NCBI RefSeq assembly: GCF_900119315.1
Contig: NZ_LT827010.1
Span: 5,427,001 to 5,491,000, forward strand
Direction: 5' to 3'
From: Actinoplanes sp. SE50/110
GTDB lineage: Bacteria; Actinomycetota; Actinomycetes; Mycobacteriales; Micromonosporaceae
Length of the DNA: 64,000 bases
Part shown: positions 41,775 to 52,396 of the stretch, piece after piece
Numbering within the stretch: position 1 is the first letter of the stretch
Layout of the letters: every line of letters starts with the position of its first letter
Notes under the pieces: model-generated
Seen by the model: the letters and a program-made list of their open reading frames with translations, nothing else
What the model was told of the DNA's origin: nothing
Databases searched by the model: none
Program-made: the position numbers and the translations under genes

Positions 41775-41794
41775 ACAAAACAGGTGGGTTTTGT
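41775..41794. promoter_or_regulatory. Inverted repeat ACAAAAC-N6-GTTTTGT
   Basis: Perfect 7-bp arms about 38 bp before the FAD-protein start, in an AT-rich pocket. Likely an operator or promoter element; the rest of the 41540-41832 gap shows nothing else. Confidence 0.55.
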
Positions 41795-41832
41795 GGTTTG
41801 CTTGTTCAGCCGTCGACCTGCGGGAGAGTGAA

Positions 41833-43206
41833 ATGTCGAGCCTCGTCGAAGTCACCAAGCCCGCTAGGCGGGACGCCGCCACCGGCCGCACCGTCGCCAT
41901 CGTCGGCGGCGGCGCCACCGGTGCGCTGCTCGCCCGCGCCCTGATCCGCCGCACCCACCAGGACGTGGTGCTGATCGCCCCGGACGAGGTCGCCGGGCGG
42001 GGTGTCGCCTACGGCGCGGCCGAGCCGTGGCACATTCTGAACGCCCGGGCGGGCTCGATGACCGCCGACTTCGACGACCCGCTGGACCTGGTCCGCTGGT
42101 GCACCGCGCGGGGCCGCCCCACCCAGCCGTGCGAGTTCCTGCCGCGCTCGGTCTACGGCGACTACCTGGCCGAGCGGTTCACCGAAACGGTCCTCGAGTC
42201 GGCCGGCCGGCTGCGTCACCACCGCGCCACCGCGACCGCGCTGCACCGGGAGCACGGCGGCTACGTGATCGTGACCGATACCGGCCCGGTCCGCGCCGAC
42301 CAGGTCATCCTCGCCGTCGGCAATCCGCCCGCGGCCCGGCTCCCGGGGATCGACGACGCGGCGTACTCCCATCCGCTATTCATCACCGACCCGTGGGCCC
42401 CGCGCCCGGAGCTGCCCTCCGACGCACCGATCCTGCTGATCGGTTCCGGTCTGACCGCCGTCGACGTGGCGCTCACCCTGGACGCCGCCGGCCACCGCGG
42501 CCCGATCGAGTCGATCTCCCGGCACGGCCTGCTCCCCCAGGCCCACCCGGTGAACGCCCCGGCCCAAGTCCGCCTCGACCTGCCCGCCGATCTCACCCTG
42601 CGCCGGTTGCTGCGCCAGGTCCGCGCCACGGTTGACGCCGGCGCCGACTGGATCGCCGTGGTCGACGAGTTGCGTCATCACGCCGACGAGATCTGGGACA
42701 GCTTCACCGAAGCGGACCGGGACCGTTTCCTCCGCCACGTGGTCCGCTACTGGGACATCCACCGCCACCGCATGGCCCCGCCGGTGGCCGCGAAGATCGC
42801 CGACCTGCGCCGCCGGGACCGGCTGCGTTTCACCACCGGCCGGGTCACCGCCATCAGCCCGGATCCGGCCGGCGGCCTGACCGTGACCACCACCGCCGGT
42901 CCGCGCCACTTCGCCGCGGTGATCAGCTGTACCGGACCGGGCCGCCTGCCCGGCTCCGCCACGGCGAACCCGCTGCTCGCCGCCCTGTTCCGGGGCGGCG
43001 GCATCCGCACCGCCCCGCACGGCTTGGGCGTCGACACCGACCCGGACGGCCGCGTGTACGACGCGATCGGCCGGATCCGCCCCGGCTTGTGGCTGGCCGG
43101 CCCGCTCCGCCGCGGCCGATCCTGGGAGGCGACCGCCGTCCCGGAGATCCGCGCCCAGATCAACCGCCTGGTCACCGCCCTGACTCTGCAGCCGGCCGCC
43201 CGCTAG
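41833..43206 (+). CDS. FAD/NAD(P)-binding protein (PF13454-like)
   Basis: 457 residues. The ATG at 41833 follows GGGAGAG. TVAIVGGGATGALLARALIR is the FAD Rossmann motif. GRGVAYGAAEPWHILNARAG and PRSVYGDYLAERF are characteristic of the FAD-NAD(P)-binding family (HCN/siderophore-like oxidoreductases). ILLIGSGLTAVDVALTLDAAG is the second (NADPH) motif. VISCTGPGRLPGS precedes the C-terminal FAD contact. Probably an oxidoreductase of small molecules; substrate unknown. Stands alone. Confidence 0.82.
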   Translation: MSSLVEVTKPARRDAATGRTVAIVGGGATGALLARALIRRTHQDVVLIAPDEVAGRGVAYGAAEPWHILNARAGSMTADFDDPLDLVRWCTARGRPTQPCEFLPRSVYGDYLAERFTETVLESAGRLRHHRATATALHREHGGYVIVTDTGPVRADQVILAVGNPPAARLPGIDDAAYSHPLFITDPWAPRPELPSDAPILLIGSGLTAVDVALTLDAAGHRGPIESISRHGLLPQAHPVNAPAQVRLDLPADLTLRRLLRQVRATVDAGADWIAVVDELRHHADEIWDSFTEADRDRFLRHVVRYWDIHRHRMAPPVAAKIADLRRRDRLRFTTGRVTAISPDPAGGLTVTTTAGPRHFAAVISCTGPGRLPGSATANPLLAALFRGGGIRTAPHGLGVDTDPDGRVYDAIGRIRPGLWLAGPLRRGRSWEATAVPEIRAQINRLVTALTLQPAAR

Positions 43207-43463
43207 GTGTGCTGTCCAGCCAGGCCGTGCTTGGCCGGCGTCGAAGTCGCGGCGTGACCCGGTGAGCTGGGCGGGGACGGCGACACAGCGGTCGCCTTGC
43301 GCGGCTGCTGTCGTCCGCCGAGCTGAAATCCGCCTGATCCAGATATCGGCGCAGCGCCTGCCGAAAGTCTGCTCGCGGGCGGCGGATGCTCGGCGAGCTG
43401 CGGTCGGCTGCCATGGGTGTGCTGAGCAAGCGTGCCGCTGGTGCGCCCCGGCGCGACCCGCGT

Positions 43464-44486
43464 TCAGAGTCCGTTCGCCCAGCGCCACCCTTGGAAGAAG
43501 CCGTACTCCCGGTTCGGGTGGAAATACGCCCACGCATGCGCCGGATCCACATACTTTCCGATCTCGGCGAACGCGGCTCGTGCCGCCTTCCTCTGTCCGG
43601 TCAGCGTGTAATACAGCGCCACCCAGTGCCGGCACGTCCCGAGCCGCCCGATGCTGGGCGTCCCGGCCCGCCACTTGGCGATGCACCGGTCCACTTCCTG
43701 CCGCACCTCCGTCCGGCGGAAGTACTTCCGGCAGTCGCGCAGCACCGCCGCCGAGCGCTTGTCCCACCCGTACTCCTGCATCGCGTACTCGAAGTGCGCG
43801 AACAGTGGCAGCAGCACCACATTCGTCCCGTCCGGCGCCGTCTCGGCCACCTCCCGCCCGATCGCGAACATCCTCTCGTGCGACCCGTACCACTTCCGGC
43901 ACCGCAGGCTGAGCATGTGCAGGTGCAGATCGAAGTTGCCCGGATCGCGCCGCCTGCCCTCCTCGAACACCTCGTCGATCGCCCCGTCCCGGCCCCGCGG
44001 ACCGGCATACAGCGTGCCGAGCAGTTGCACCCACGGCACCGGGTCCCCGGGAGCCGCAAGGTCGATCGCCCGCCGCACGACCTCGGCCGTCTCCTCCGAC
44101 AGCCGGTGGAAATCGGCGAACTGCTGCGCCGTCGTGTGCGCCGCCGACGCCGATCCCCGGGCCTGCCGAGCCTGCTCCCTGATCCGGGCGGACAGCATCA
44201 GCGTGGCCGCCGGGTCGTCCGGGTGCGCCTCCCGCCAGGCGTCGAGCCACCGCCCGTCGGCCACGGCGAGTTCACCGAGCGACAGGATCCGCGTACCGCG
44301 CAGCTCCCAGTCGTCTCCGGCGGCGGCGATCAGCTCCCGCGCCGACTCCCACTCCCCGCGCAGCACGTCCCGCCGCGTCTCCCACAACCCCTTGTCGAGC
44401 AGGGCACGCTCGGCGTCGAACTCGGGGACCGCGGGCACGGCCCCGTCGCGAATGGTCCGGAGGAGAAGGCGGGCGGTACGGATCAT
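43464..44486 (-). CDS. DUF4034-like / tetratricopeptide-type protein of unknown function
   Basis: 340 residues starting MIRTARLLLRTIRDGAVP. It is largely alpha-helical with Trp/Arg/Glu-rich pairs resembling TPR-like scaffolds (LWETRRDVLRGEWESARELI, AATLMLSARIREQAR, GNFDLHLHMLSLRCRKWYGS). MFAIGREVAETAPDGTNVVLLPLFAHFEY resembles DUF4034-type proteins. The end AWAYFHPNREYGFFQGWRWANG is distinctive. It follows the alpha/beta hydrolase by only 7 bp, so they form an operon. Function unknown. The 257 bp between this gene's 3' end and the FAD gene hold nothing clear. Confidence 0.65.
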   Translation of the reverse strand: MIRTARLLLRTIRDGAVPAVPEFDAERALLDKGLWETRRDVLRGEWESARELIAAAGDDWELRGTRILSLGELAVADGRWLDAWREAHPDDPAATLMLSARIREQARQARGSASAAHTTAQQFADFHRLSEETAEVVRRAIDLAAPGDPVPWVQLLGTLYAGPRGRDGAIDEVFEEGRRRDPGNFDLHLHMLSLRCRKWYGSHERMFAIGREVAETAPDGTNVVLLPLFAHFEYAMQEYGWDKRSAAVLRDCRKYFRRTEVRQEVDRCIAKWRAGTPSIGRLGTCRHWVALYYTLTGQRKAARAAFAEIGKYVDPAHAWAYFHPNREYGFFQGWRWANGL

Positions 44487-44493
44487 CGGCGGA

Positions 44494-45318
44494 TCATAGT
44501 GGAAACATCGATCCGCCTCGGCCCGTCGTGCCCGCCGACGCCGCGACCTCCCGCACCGCCGCCGCGACCTCCGCGGCATTCCTGCGCAGGATCGCGCCGT
44601 GGTTGCTCGGCACCTTGGCGCTCACCTCGATGTTCGGGTTCCGCACGAGCACCTGCTCCAGACTGGTGCGGATCTGCTCCTGCTCGTCCCCCTTGCTGCC
44701 GAGTGAAGTCCCGGAAGCCACCACATACCGCACCGGCACGGTGATCCCGTCCAGCACCGGACCGAGCTCCGCGACCCGGGACAGCCGGCCCAGCTCGATG
44801 TTGCTCTCCGCCTGCTGCTCCGCCGACATCCGCGGCAACAGCCCGAACGGCCGCAGCACCGGCGCGCACCGGTTGATCCGCCGGAACAGCTTCCGGATCC
44901 GCTGCTCGACCGCGTCGTCCAGCCAGTCGTACGGAAAAGCGCCGTCCACCAGTACCAGCCCGGACGTCCGCTCCGGGTGCAGACTCGCCCAGTGCGCGGC
45001 CACCACCGCACCGTAGGACCAGGCCACCAGCAGCGGCCGCGCCACCCCGCGCGCGGTCATCACCGCGTCGAGGCCCCGCAGCCATGCCGCGAACGAGTAG
45101 TCCCCGGACCGCTCCGACCTCCCGCGGGCGCGTTCGTCGTAGGTGATGTGCCGCCACTGCGGGCCCAGCTCGCGCACCACCCGCCGCCAGTAGGGCTGGG
45201 TGGAGAACTGCCCGTTCACATAGACCACCGGCCGCCCGGCGCCACCGGTGTCGGTCACCGCCAGCCTCGTGTCGTCCACCGCCACCATGCCGGACCACTT
45301 CGCCACCGTCGCGGACAT
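44494..45318 (-). CDS. Alpha/beta-fold hydrolase
   Basis: 274 residues, ATG preceded by GGGAGGTG. Strand motifs PVVYVNGQFSTQPYWRRVV and HITYDERARGRSERSG lead to the nucleophile elbow VAWSYGAVVA (Ser). Acid and base may be the Asp region DGAFPYDW and His in VPSNHGAIL. The oxyanion strand reads VYVNG rather than HG, seen in several actinobacterial members. A small-ester or lactone substrate is possible. It is first in a two-gene unit with the helical gene downstream. Confidence 0.85.
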   Translation of the reverse strand: MSATVAKWSGMVAVDDTRLAVTDTGGAGRPVVYVNGQFSTQPYWRRVVRELGPQWRHITYDERARGRSERSGDYSFAAWLRGLDAVMTARGVARPLLVAWSYGAVVAAHWASLHPERTSGLVLVDGAFPYDWLDDAVEQRIRKLFRRINRCAPVLRPFGLLPRMSAEQQAESNIELGRLSRVAELGPVLDGITVPVRYVVASGTSLGSKGDEQEQIRTSLEQVLVRNPNIEVSAKVPSNHGAILRRNAAEVAAAVREVAASAGTTGRGGSMFPL

Positions 45319-45522
45319 CGCGCACCTCCCGCATCGCCATCATCGGAGTGACGGTCACCCCGTCACACCGCGAATCTCCCCGACGCCTCTGACACGCGAC
45401 CGTCACCGCTCTGACACCCCTCCCGGAAGACACTTCCCGGACAGGGTGGATCACCGGACCATCACTTCGCGCGCCGAGACCTTTTCCGCGGCGCGGATGC
45501 CGCGATGTGGCACTGTCCTCGC

Positions 45523-46041
45523 ATGAGAATCGAGGCACCGAGTACCGCCCTGATCGCCATCGACCTGATGCCGCGCATCGTGTCGCAGAACATGGGCCCG
45601 CACTCCGGCGCCGACGTGGTCGCGCGGTCGCTCGCCCTGGCCGACGCGGTACGAGCGGCCGGCGGACTGGTCGTCCCGGTCCGCGTCGAGCGCCCCGGCG
45701 TCGCCGAACAGCCGCCCGGCAGCGGCCTCGTCCCCGAGTTCACCCCTCGCCCCGGCGACCTCGAGATCGTCAAGCGCACCATCGGCGCCTTCCCCGGCAC
45801 CGGCCTCGAGCAAGCGCTCCGCGACCGCCGCATCACCACGATCATCCTGACCGGAATCGCCACCACGATGGGCGTCGAATCCACTGCCCGGACCGCCGCC
45901 GATCTGGGCTTCGACCTCATCTTCGCCGCCGACGCGATGTCCGGCATGACCGAGACGGAGCACCACCACGCGCTCACGGTCACGCTTCCCCGCTTCGGCG
46001 AGATCCGTACCACCGCGGAAATCCTCGCCCGGCTCGGATGA
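45523..46041 (+). CDS. Isochorismatase-family hydrolase lacking the usual cysteine
   Basis: 172 residues. ALIAIDLMPRIVSQ gives the catalytic Asp, and LEIVKRTIGAFPGTGLEQAL the Lys. The third position, normally Cys in TNxCVExT of amidohydrolase members, reads TGIATTMGVESTARTA, so the Cys is replaced by Gly. True isochorismatases (EntB/PhzD type) also lack it, so vinyl-ether hydrolysis or loss of amidase activity are both possible. ATG at 45523 fits the family start; no strong ribosome site is seen and an ATG six codons earlier exists. Confidence 0.83.
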   Translation: MRIEAPSTALIAIDLMPRIVSQNMGPHSGADVVARSLALADAVRAAGGLVVPVRVERPGVAEQPPGSGLVPEFTPRPGDLEIVKRTIGAFPGTGLEQALRDRRITTIILTGIATTMGVESTARTAADLGFDLIFAADAMSGMTETEHHHALTVTLPRFGEIRTTAEILARLG

Positions 46042-46327
46042 CCCCCGACACGCCGGCCCCGACGTGGTCCCGGCAGGCGACGCGCCGCGCCACCGCCACC
46101 GATCAAAACCACGCCTGCGTACGGGCGGAGCCCACCGCCGCGCCTCACCCCCGACCCCGGACACCTGCCGACAGCTCGACCCCGTGCCGACCCGGGCGCA
46201 CCGCCGAGACAGCTCCGCCAGGTCACCGGCGCTGTCGGACCGCGCGACCGTCGGGGCGGCGCCGGCAGGTTTTTGTCGTACCCCCGGAGCAGGATGACGG
46301 AGTCGGTGAGGACAGGGAGGTTCGACC

Positions 46328-46741
46328 ATGGCACTGCGGGTGGATCTGACGTTCGACTGTGTGCGGGCGCAGGAGTTGGCCGAGTTCTGGAAGGCGGCTC
46401 TCGGCTATGCGGACGAGCCGCCCCCGCCCCCGTTTCGGACCCGCGAGGAGTGGGTGGCCTCCTTCGGGGAGCCCGCGGAGGACGCGGGCGGCGGCGCCTG
46501 GCTGCACGATCCGGAGGGGCTCGGCCCGAGGCTCTGTTTCCTGGAGGTGCCCGAGCCGAAGGTCGCGAAAAACCGGCTGCACATCGACGTCCGCGTCGGT
46601 AGGTACGGCGACCCCTGGCCACGCATCCTGGCCAAGGTCGAGGACCTCCGGGCGATCGGCGGGCGCGTGGTGACCACATTCGACGGCCACCATGTGACGA
46701 TGGCCGATCCGGAGGGCAACGAGTTCTGCGTGGCCGCCTAA
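46328..46741 (+). CDS. VOC-superfamily (glyoxalase-like) protein
   Basis: 137 residues, ATG after GGGAGG. LTFDCVRAQELAEFWKAALG is the first beta-alpha-beta unit. PRLCFLEVPEPKVAKNRLHIDVRV carries the metal-site region, and HHVTMADPEGNEFCVA the closing strand with the conserved Glu. It belongs to the actinobacterial glyoxalase-like group with FExVPEPKxxKNRxHxDV. Substrate unknown. The 286 bp upstream hold no gene. Confidence 0.87.
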   Translation: MALRVDLTFDCVRAQELAEFWKAALGYADEPPPPPFRTREEWVASFGEPAEDAGGGAWLHDPEGLGPRLCFLEVPEPKVAKNRLHIDVRVGRYGDPWPRILAKVEDLRAIGGRVVTTFDGHHVTMADPEGNEFCVAA

Positions 46742-47416
46742 ACACGGGGTTCCCGCGCCGTCCGCATCCCGACGTGCCGGCGTTCCGGGCGACCACCAGA
46801 CGGCGTGAACGGCCCAGACCAACTGACACCCGGCCCCGACTACGGAGGTGACCGAAAGACGACTCAGATCGGACTTTTGAACCGCCTGAGCCACCGGCCC
46901 CGCGAGTCAGCGGCGTGCACTCACGACGAAGCGCCGCCGTCCCGAGGATCGGCGGCGTGCACCCACGGAAGCGCCGCCGACCACGCGAGTCAGCAGCGTG
47001 CGCGCATGGCAGGACGGCGCGCGCCAGCAGCATGCACGACCCTGTGAAGTGTGACGGGCATGGCGCGCCACCGACACGCAGCACGGCGAGGCGCCGTGCA
47101 TGCATACACGGCGCAGCAACGCCCGGCGGGCGTGGCAGCACAACGCGGGCGGGCGAGGGGGTGCCGGCGGGCGCGCCAGCAGCGGCCACAGCGGCGCCGG
47201 GCGGCAGCCGCGGCGGCGCCGGGCGGCGGGTCAGCGGCGCCGGGCGGCGGGTCAGCGGCGCCGGGCGGCGGGTCAGCGGCGCCGGGCGGCAGTCAGCGGC
47301 GCCGGGCGGCGGCCGCGGTGGCGCCGGGCGGCGGGTCAGCGGCGCCCGGCGTCGTCCACAGCGGCACGGGGCGGCGGGTCAGCGGGGCGGCGGCCGCAGC
47401 AGCGCGGGGCGGCGGG
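46742..47416. repeat. 675-bp gene-free region with degenerate repeats
   Basis: A unit of about 42 bp containing GGCGGCGTGCACCCACGG is repeated about 2.5 times at 46901-47003. At 47197-47416 a very GC-rich 21-bp unit, GCGCCGGGCGGCGGGTCAGC, occurs in three perfect copies (about 47214-47278) and several degraded ones, running up to the stop codon of the next leftward gene. No credible CDS. Confidence 0.8.
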
Positions 47417-50400
47417 TCAGCGGCGGGCGTGCAGGGCGGGGCGGCGTTGGCGGGCGAGGAAGAGCAGGCCGCCGCCGGCTACGAGCAGGCCGAGGCCGAT
47501 CAGGAAGGCCAGCGCCGCGGAGCGGCCGGTGATCGGGAAGGTGCCGCCGGGACGGGCCGGGGTGCCCGGTTGAGCGACGTGGGTCGGGGCCGGAGTCGCG
47601 TGCCCGGTGCCGGGCGAGCGGGACGGCGACGGTGACGGGGTCGGTTTGCGGGCCGGCACGGCCACCGTGGAGGGTGCGTCCGCGGTGACGTTGTCCGCGT
47701 GCGGGTCGAGCAGGTCGCCGGCGATGTGCGCCTGCGGGGTTCTTTTGCCGGCGGCGATCTGCGCCGCCGTGAGGTGGTACCTGCCGGAGGTGCAGGTTAC
47801 CGACGCGCCCGGCGGGATCTGGGTGGTGGGGCAGGTGACCGGGTCGGGCAGGCCGGTCACCCGGACATTGATCAGGGTGACGTTGCCGCTGTTCGTGACC
47901 AGGACGGTGGAGACCACGTCGTCGCCGGGGCCGAGGCGGCCGTCGCCGTCGTTGTCGGTCCAGACGGCGTTCTGGATGCCGGTCAGTTTCGGGGCCGGCG
48001 CGGTCAGCGGCACCGACGTCGACGACCTGTTGGAGGTCACCGTGCGGCCGGCGCCGGGCACGATGCCGTCGGCGTACGCGATGTCGCTGATCGCCGTGGC
48101 CGCGTCGATGTCCGCCTGGGTCACCCGGTACAGGTCGGCGGCCACGCAGTCGGTACCGGCGCCGGGGGCGAGGACCCGGTGGCGCAACTGATCTTCGGGG
48201 CGCGGGCGTGGACGACGCTGAGCGAGCCGACCGTCACGTTGCCCCGGTTGTAGACCTTGTAGGTGTAGCGCAGCAGGTCGCCCGCGGTGACCCCGGTGTC
48301 GACCTCCTCGGCTTCGACCATGTCGGCCTGGGCGGTGACCCGGGTCGTCATCGCGATCTCCAGCCGGGGGTCGGCCGCCACCACCGCCACCGTGCCGTCG
48401 ACCGGCCCGAACCGGTGCGGGCCGTCCGGGGCGGTCCCGGTCACCGTGACCACCGCGCCGAGTGCCTTGCCGGCGTCCACCTCCTCCTGGGTCACCGTGT
48501 GCCCCCGGTCGGAGGTGCAGGTCATGGTTTCGCGGACGGTGAGCCGGTCCTGCGGGCAGGTGATCGTGCCGGTGCCGGTGGCCGCGATCGCGGTGAACGT
48601 CTGGTTGCCGTTGTTCACCACCTGGAAGGTCCATGTCAGCCCGTCGCCGACGCCGGCCGCGTCCCGGTGTGCCGCCGGGCTGACCGTGCCGACGACACGG
48701 ACGTCGAGGGAGGGGACGCCGCGGGTGACCGCCAGCCAGGTGCCGGCCGTCCCGTAGGTCTGGACCGCACCGGTCCCGGCCTGCCCGCGCAGGGTGGCGA
48801 CGCTGGTCAACGGTTCACCCCGGTCGATGTCGGACTGCAGCACCGTGTAGGTGGGCGTGGTGCACGTCATCGACGCGGCGGGCCGCAGGCTGGTGCCCGG
48901 ACAGGTCGCCGTCCCGGCCCGGTCGTCGCTGACCGTGATGTTCCGCATGGTCAGGGTGCCGGTGTTGCGGACGGTGAAGTCGACGGCGAACCGGTCACCG
49001 GCCTCGACGGCGGCCTGGTGGCCGGCGGGCAGCACCCGCAGCGCCGCGGTGGCCAGGGCGGCGGCCGCGTTGCCGCTGCCGACCGGCACGCCGGCAGTGG
49101 CCGTGTCGTACGTGCCGGGGACCGGGACGCCGGGGGCGCGGGCCTGCACCCGGGCGGTGCCGCTCAGCGGGGCCGCCGCGTCGTAGTCGTCCTGGGTGAC
49201 GATGTACGACGGCCCGCCCGTGCAGCTCATCGTGGTGTTCACCGGCAGGGGCACGTTGGGGCAGGTGCCGGGCCCGGTCAGGGTGTCGGTGATCGCCACC
49301 CCGTGCATGGTGACGTTGCCGCCGTTGTGCACCTGGTAGGTGAAGTACACCTGGTCGCCGGTCTGCGCGGCGGCGGCGTGCCCGGCCGGTGTCACGTGCG
49401 GGATGCTGGTCAGGGTGAGTGCGGGCGCGGCCGCGACGACCGGCACCGGCGCGTTGCTCTCGGCGCTGGCCGGCATGTGCCCGGGTGCGACGCTGAGGGC
49501 GTCGACGATCGCGTCGTTGCGGATCGGCACGCCGGCGTCGATGTCGGCCTGCCCGACGGTGTACGACGTCGACGACGAGTGGCAGCCCATGGTGGCCCCG
49601 GCCGGCAGCACCGTTGCGGGGCAGGTGACGGTGGCCGCTTTGGCGTCGGTCACGCCGAGGTTGTCCAGTTTGACGTTGCCGAGGTTGTCGACCGTGTAGT
49701 CGTAGCCGATGGTGTCGCCGAGCCGGACCGGTCCGGCGGTGCTGGCCGCCACGGTGATCCGCAGCGCCGGCACGGCGGCGGCCACCTGCACGCCGCCGGC
49801 CGGTGAGGTGAAGGTGACCGTGCTGCCGCCGCCGGCCGGCACGGTGGTGACGGTCGCGACGTTGGTGACCGCCACCCCGGCGTCGACGTCGGCCTGCACC
49901 ACCGTGTACCCGGGGCTGGCGGTGCAGGTCATCGAGTCACCGATGGCGAGTGTCGGGTGCGGGCAGGTCACCGTGTCACCTTTGGTGTCGGCGACCGCGA
50001 TGCTGTCCATCTGCACGTTGCCGTTGTTGGTCACGGTGTAGCCGTAGGTGATCAGGTCGCCGGCCGCGGCGGCGTTCTGCCGGGTCGGGTCGCTGACCGT
50101 GGAGGACAGCAGGACGGACAGCGAGGGTTGCGGCACGGCGACCGCGACGCTGCTGCTCAATGCGGCGTACGTGGTCGGCAGCACCGCCGCGGTGTTCTGC
50201 GCCTGGACGCTCAGCGCGTCGGTCAACGGCACGTTCGCGACCACGTCCGCCGGAGGCCGCGGTGGCGCCGGTCCCGGCCCGGACCCGCACGGTGCGGGCC
50301 ACCGAATCGTATTCGCCGGTGTCGCCGTCCGCGTTGTCGCTGATCGCGGTACTGGCGGAACCGGTGATCGAGCGGATCGAGCCGGGCACGAACGTGGTGC

Positions 50401-51151
50401 CGGCCGGCAGCGTGTCGCTGAGCACGGAGAATTTCGCCGGGTTGCCGCCGCGGTTGTCCGCGTTGACCGTGTAGGTGAGCACGTCGCCGACGTTGGCCGT
50501 GGCCGCGCTGACCGAGGTGGTGGTGAGCAGGCAGGCCGCGGTGCCGAACGAGATGCCGTCCAGGAAGTTGCCGTAGGTGGGCTTGTTCTGCGCGGCCGAC
50601 ACCGACTCGAAGGCGAACCGGGTGGTCGTCTGGCCGGCCGGGACGGTGTAGTTCATCGACCAGGTGCCCCACGCGGTGGCCACGTCGGAGAGCGTCGAGC
50701 CCTGCTGCACCAGGGCGCCGCCGGCCGGGCCGATCCTGACGGCCATCACGTCGGTGCCGAGCCGGCCGCGGTGCCGCAGCTCCCAGCGCAGCGTCTGCCC
50801 GGGCGTGGTGGCGACATCCTGGTACAGCGTGGAGACGTAGTTCGCGTTCAGCTCGACGAACTGCACCCCGGTCGCGGCGTTGAAGCCCTGCCGGACCTCG
50901 TGCCACAACTCGAAGACGTGGTCCGGCGCGGTGGTCTTCCAGCCCGGCATGTCCGGACCCTCGTTGATCAGCGACATCGAGTTCGCCGCGATCGCCGGGG
51001 ACTCGAAGTCGCCGTTGATCAGCGTGACGCCGGGCGCGCAGGTGGTCTGCGCCGCCCGGGCCGGGCGCGGCCGGGCGGCGGGCACCGTCAGACCGCACAG
51101 GATCAGCAGGAGCAGCACCGTGAGGCGGCGCGGACAGCGTCGTAGGACCAC
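47417..51151 (-). pseudogene. Large secreted DUF11-repeat surface protein, two frameshifts
   Basis: GTG start and Sec signal (LTVLLLLILCGLTVPAARP). Residues 40-200 form a jelly-roll (LINGDFESPAIAANSMSLIN, WELRHRGRLG). Then follow about eight DUF11/conserved-repeat units with YTVTNNGNVQMDSIAVADT-type strands and CTASPGYTVVQADVDAG-type ends. The C-terminus has a Pro/Ser spacer, an LPxTG-like FPITG, a membrane helix and a basic tail, as in sortase substrates. The frame breaks near 50236-50245, where a segment seems deleted after GTGATAASGG, and near 48178-48185, where one base is missing before VLAPGAGTD. Rejoined length would be about 1,240 residues. Confidence 0.78.
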
Positions 51152-51202
51152 GAGGCCCTAACCTAATGCCGCAATCTGGGCTTTATTCGTGTTTCTCCGT
51201 AA

Positions 51203-52396
51203 TCATCCTATCTTTACCACACGTGCCCATTCCGGCGGCCATTGGGTGAGCGGCTCGCGGCGCCGGAACAGCCCGATCACCGTGCGGCACGGCGGCTGCC
51301 GGCTCGGCCACGGCGTCCAGCCGTCGGTCAGCGCCACGATCACGTCCGGCCGGGTCCGCAGCGCCTGGCGGAACCCCTCCCGCAGATCGGTCCCGCCACC
51401 GCCGATCAGGGGAATCCCCTCGGCCCGGCACAGTGGATGCGCCACCCCGGCCGCCGCGTCGCACGCCACCACACTGACCAGACCGCGGCGTCCGCCGACC
51501 GCCCGCCCGATCGCGGCGACCTCGAGCAGGGCGGTGCCGAGTTCCTCGTCGCTCACCGACCCCGACGTGTCGATCACCACGCACACCTTCGGGGGGCTGC
51601 GACGCAGGGCGGGCAGGATCACTCGCGGCAGGCTCGCCGCCCTCCGGGCCGGTTTGCCGTACGCGTAGTCCTCCCCCGCCCCGCGCGCCCCCGCCGCCGC
51701 GCGCACCGCCGCCCCGAGCAGCTCCCGCCACGGCTGCGGCGGATGGAACGCCTCCTGCGCCCAGCGCCGCCAGCCGTCCGGCACGTTCCCGGGCGCCCCG
51801 CTGATCGACTGGGCCACCCGGAACCGGACCGCGTCGCGCTCCTGATCGGTGAGTCCATGCGCACCGTCCGGGCCGAGATCCCACTCCCGCTCCGCGCCGT
51901 CCGCCCCGCTGCCGCAATCGAACCAGGTGTACGCGTCGGTATGCCGGCCCAGCCGGAACTGCCCCAGATAGTCCTCCATCAACAGCCCCGGCGGCAGCCG
52001 CAGATCGACCGGACGGACGGCCCCGGGCGGGCACGGCAGCCCGTCCCCGTACACGTCGTCGTTGATCTCGCAGTCGGCGGCGAGGTTCATCCGCAGCCGC
52101 TCCCCCGGCCCGCGCAGATCGCGCTCGCGGGCATAGCGGTCGCCGCGGCCATGGTGGTCGCGCAGCAGGTGCGACACCTCGTGCACCCAGACCGAGGCGA
52201 GCTCCGCCAGCGGGGTCCGCGCCACGAACGCCGGCGAGACGTAGCACCGCCAGAACCGGTCGACCGCCATCGTCGGCGTACGCGGTGACTCGACCACGGT
52301 CAGCGCGAACAGCGCGGAAGCCAGGTAGGGGCGGGCCCGCACGGCGAACAGCCGCGCCGCGTACAACTTCTCGGTGTCCGCTTCCGATAGCCTCAT
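51203..52396 (-). CDS. VWA-like metallopeptidase-domain protein (DUF2201-type)
   Basis: 397 residues. N-terminal half: LASVWVHEVSHLLRDHHGRG contains an HExxH-like zinc motif (HEVSH), with NLAADCEINDDVY as the downstream acidic helix, typical of the DUF2201 putative metallopeptidase. C-terminal half: VCVVIDTSGSVSDEELGTAL is the MIDAS (DxSxS) of a VWA-like domain, with IVALTDGWTPWP the later strand. It is coupled to the AAA ATPase by an ATGA overlap. MoxR/VWA pairs are believed to act as chaperone-like machines that remodel or activate targets. Confidence 0.88.
   Translation of the reverse strand: MRLSEADTEKLYAARLFAVRARPYLASALFALTVVESPRTPTMAVDRFWRCYVSPAFVARTPLAELASVWVHEVSHLLRDHHGRGDRYARERDLRGPGERLRMNLAADCEINDDVYGDGLPCPPGAVRPVDLRLPPGLLMEDYLGQFRLGRHTDAYTWFDCGSGADGAEREWDLGPDGAHGLTDQERDAVRFRVAQSISGAPGNVPDGWRRWAQEAFHPPQPWRELLGAAVRAAAGARGAGEDYAYGKPARRAASLPRVILPALRRSPPKVCVVIDTSGSVSDEELGTALLEVAAIGRAVGGRRGLVSVVACDAAAGVAHPLCRAEGIPLIGGGGTDLREGFRQALRTRPDVIVALTDGWTPWPSRQPPCRTVIGLFRRREPLTQWPPEWARVVKIG

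Noticed and set aside
43172..43552. Leftward frame containing ADFRQALRRYLDQADFSSAD
   Set aside because: It starts inside the next gene and runs into the FAD gene; the short natural-looking stretch has no start, ribosome site or family resemblance.
45451..47189. Long leftward frames opposite the isochorismatase-like and VOC genes
   Set aside because: Arg/Pro/Gly-rich shadows without domains; the plus strand has recognisable families.
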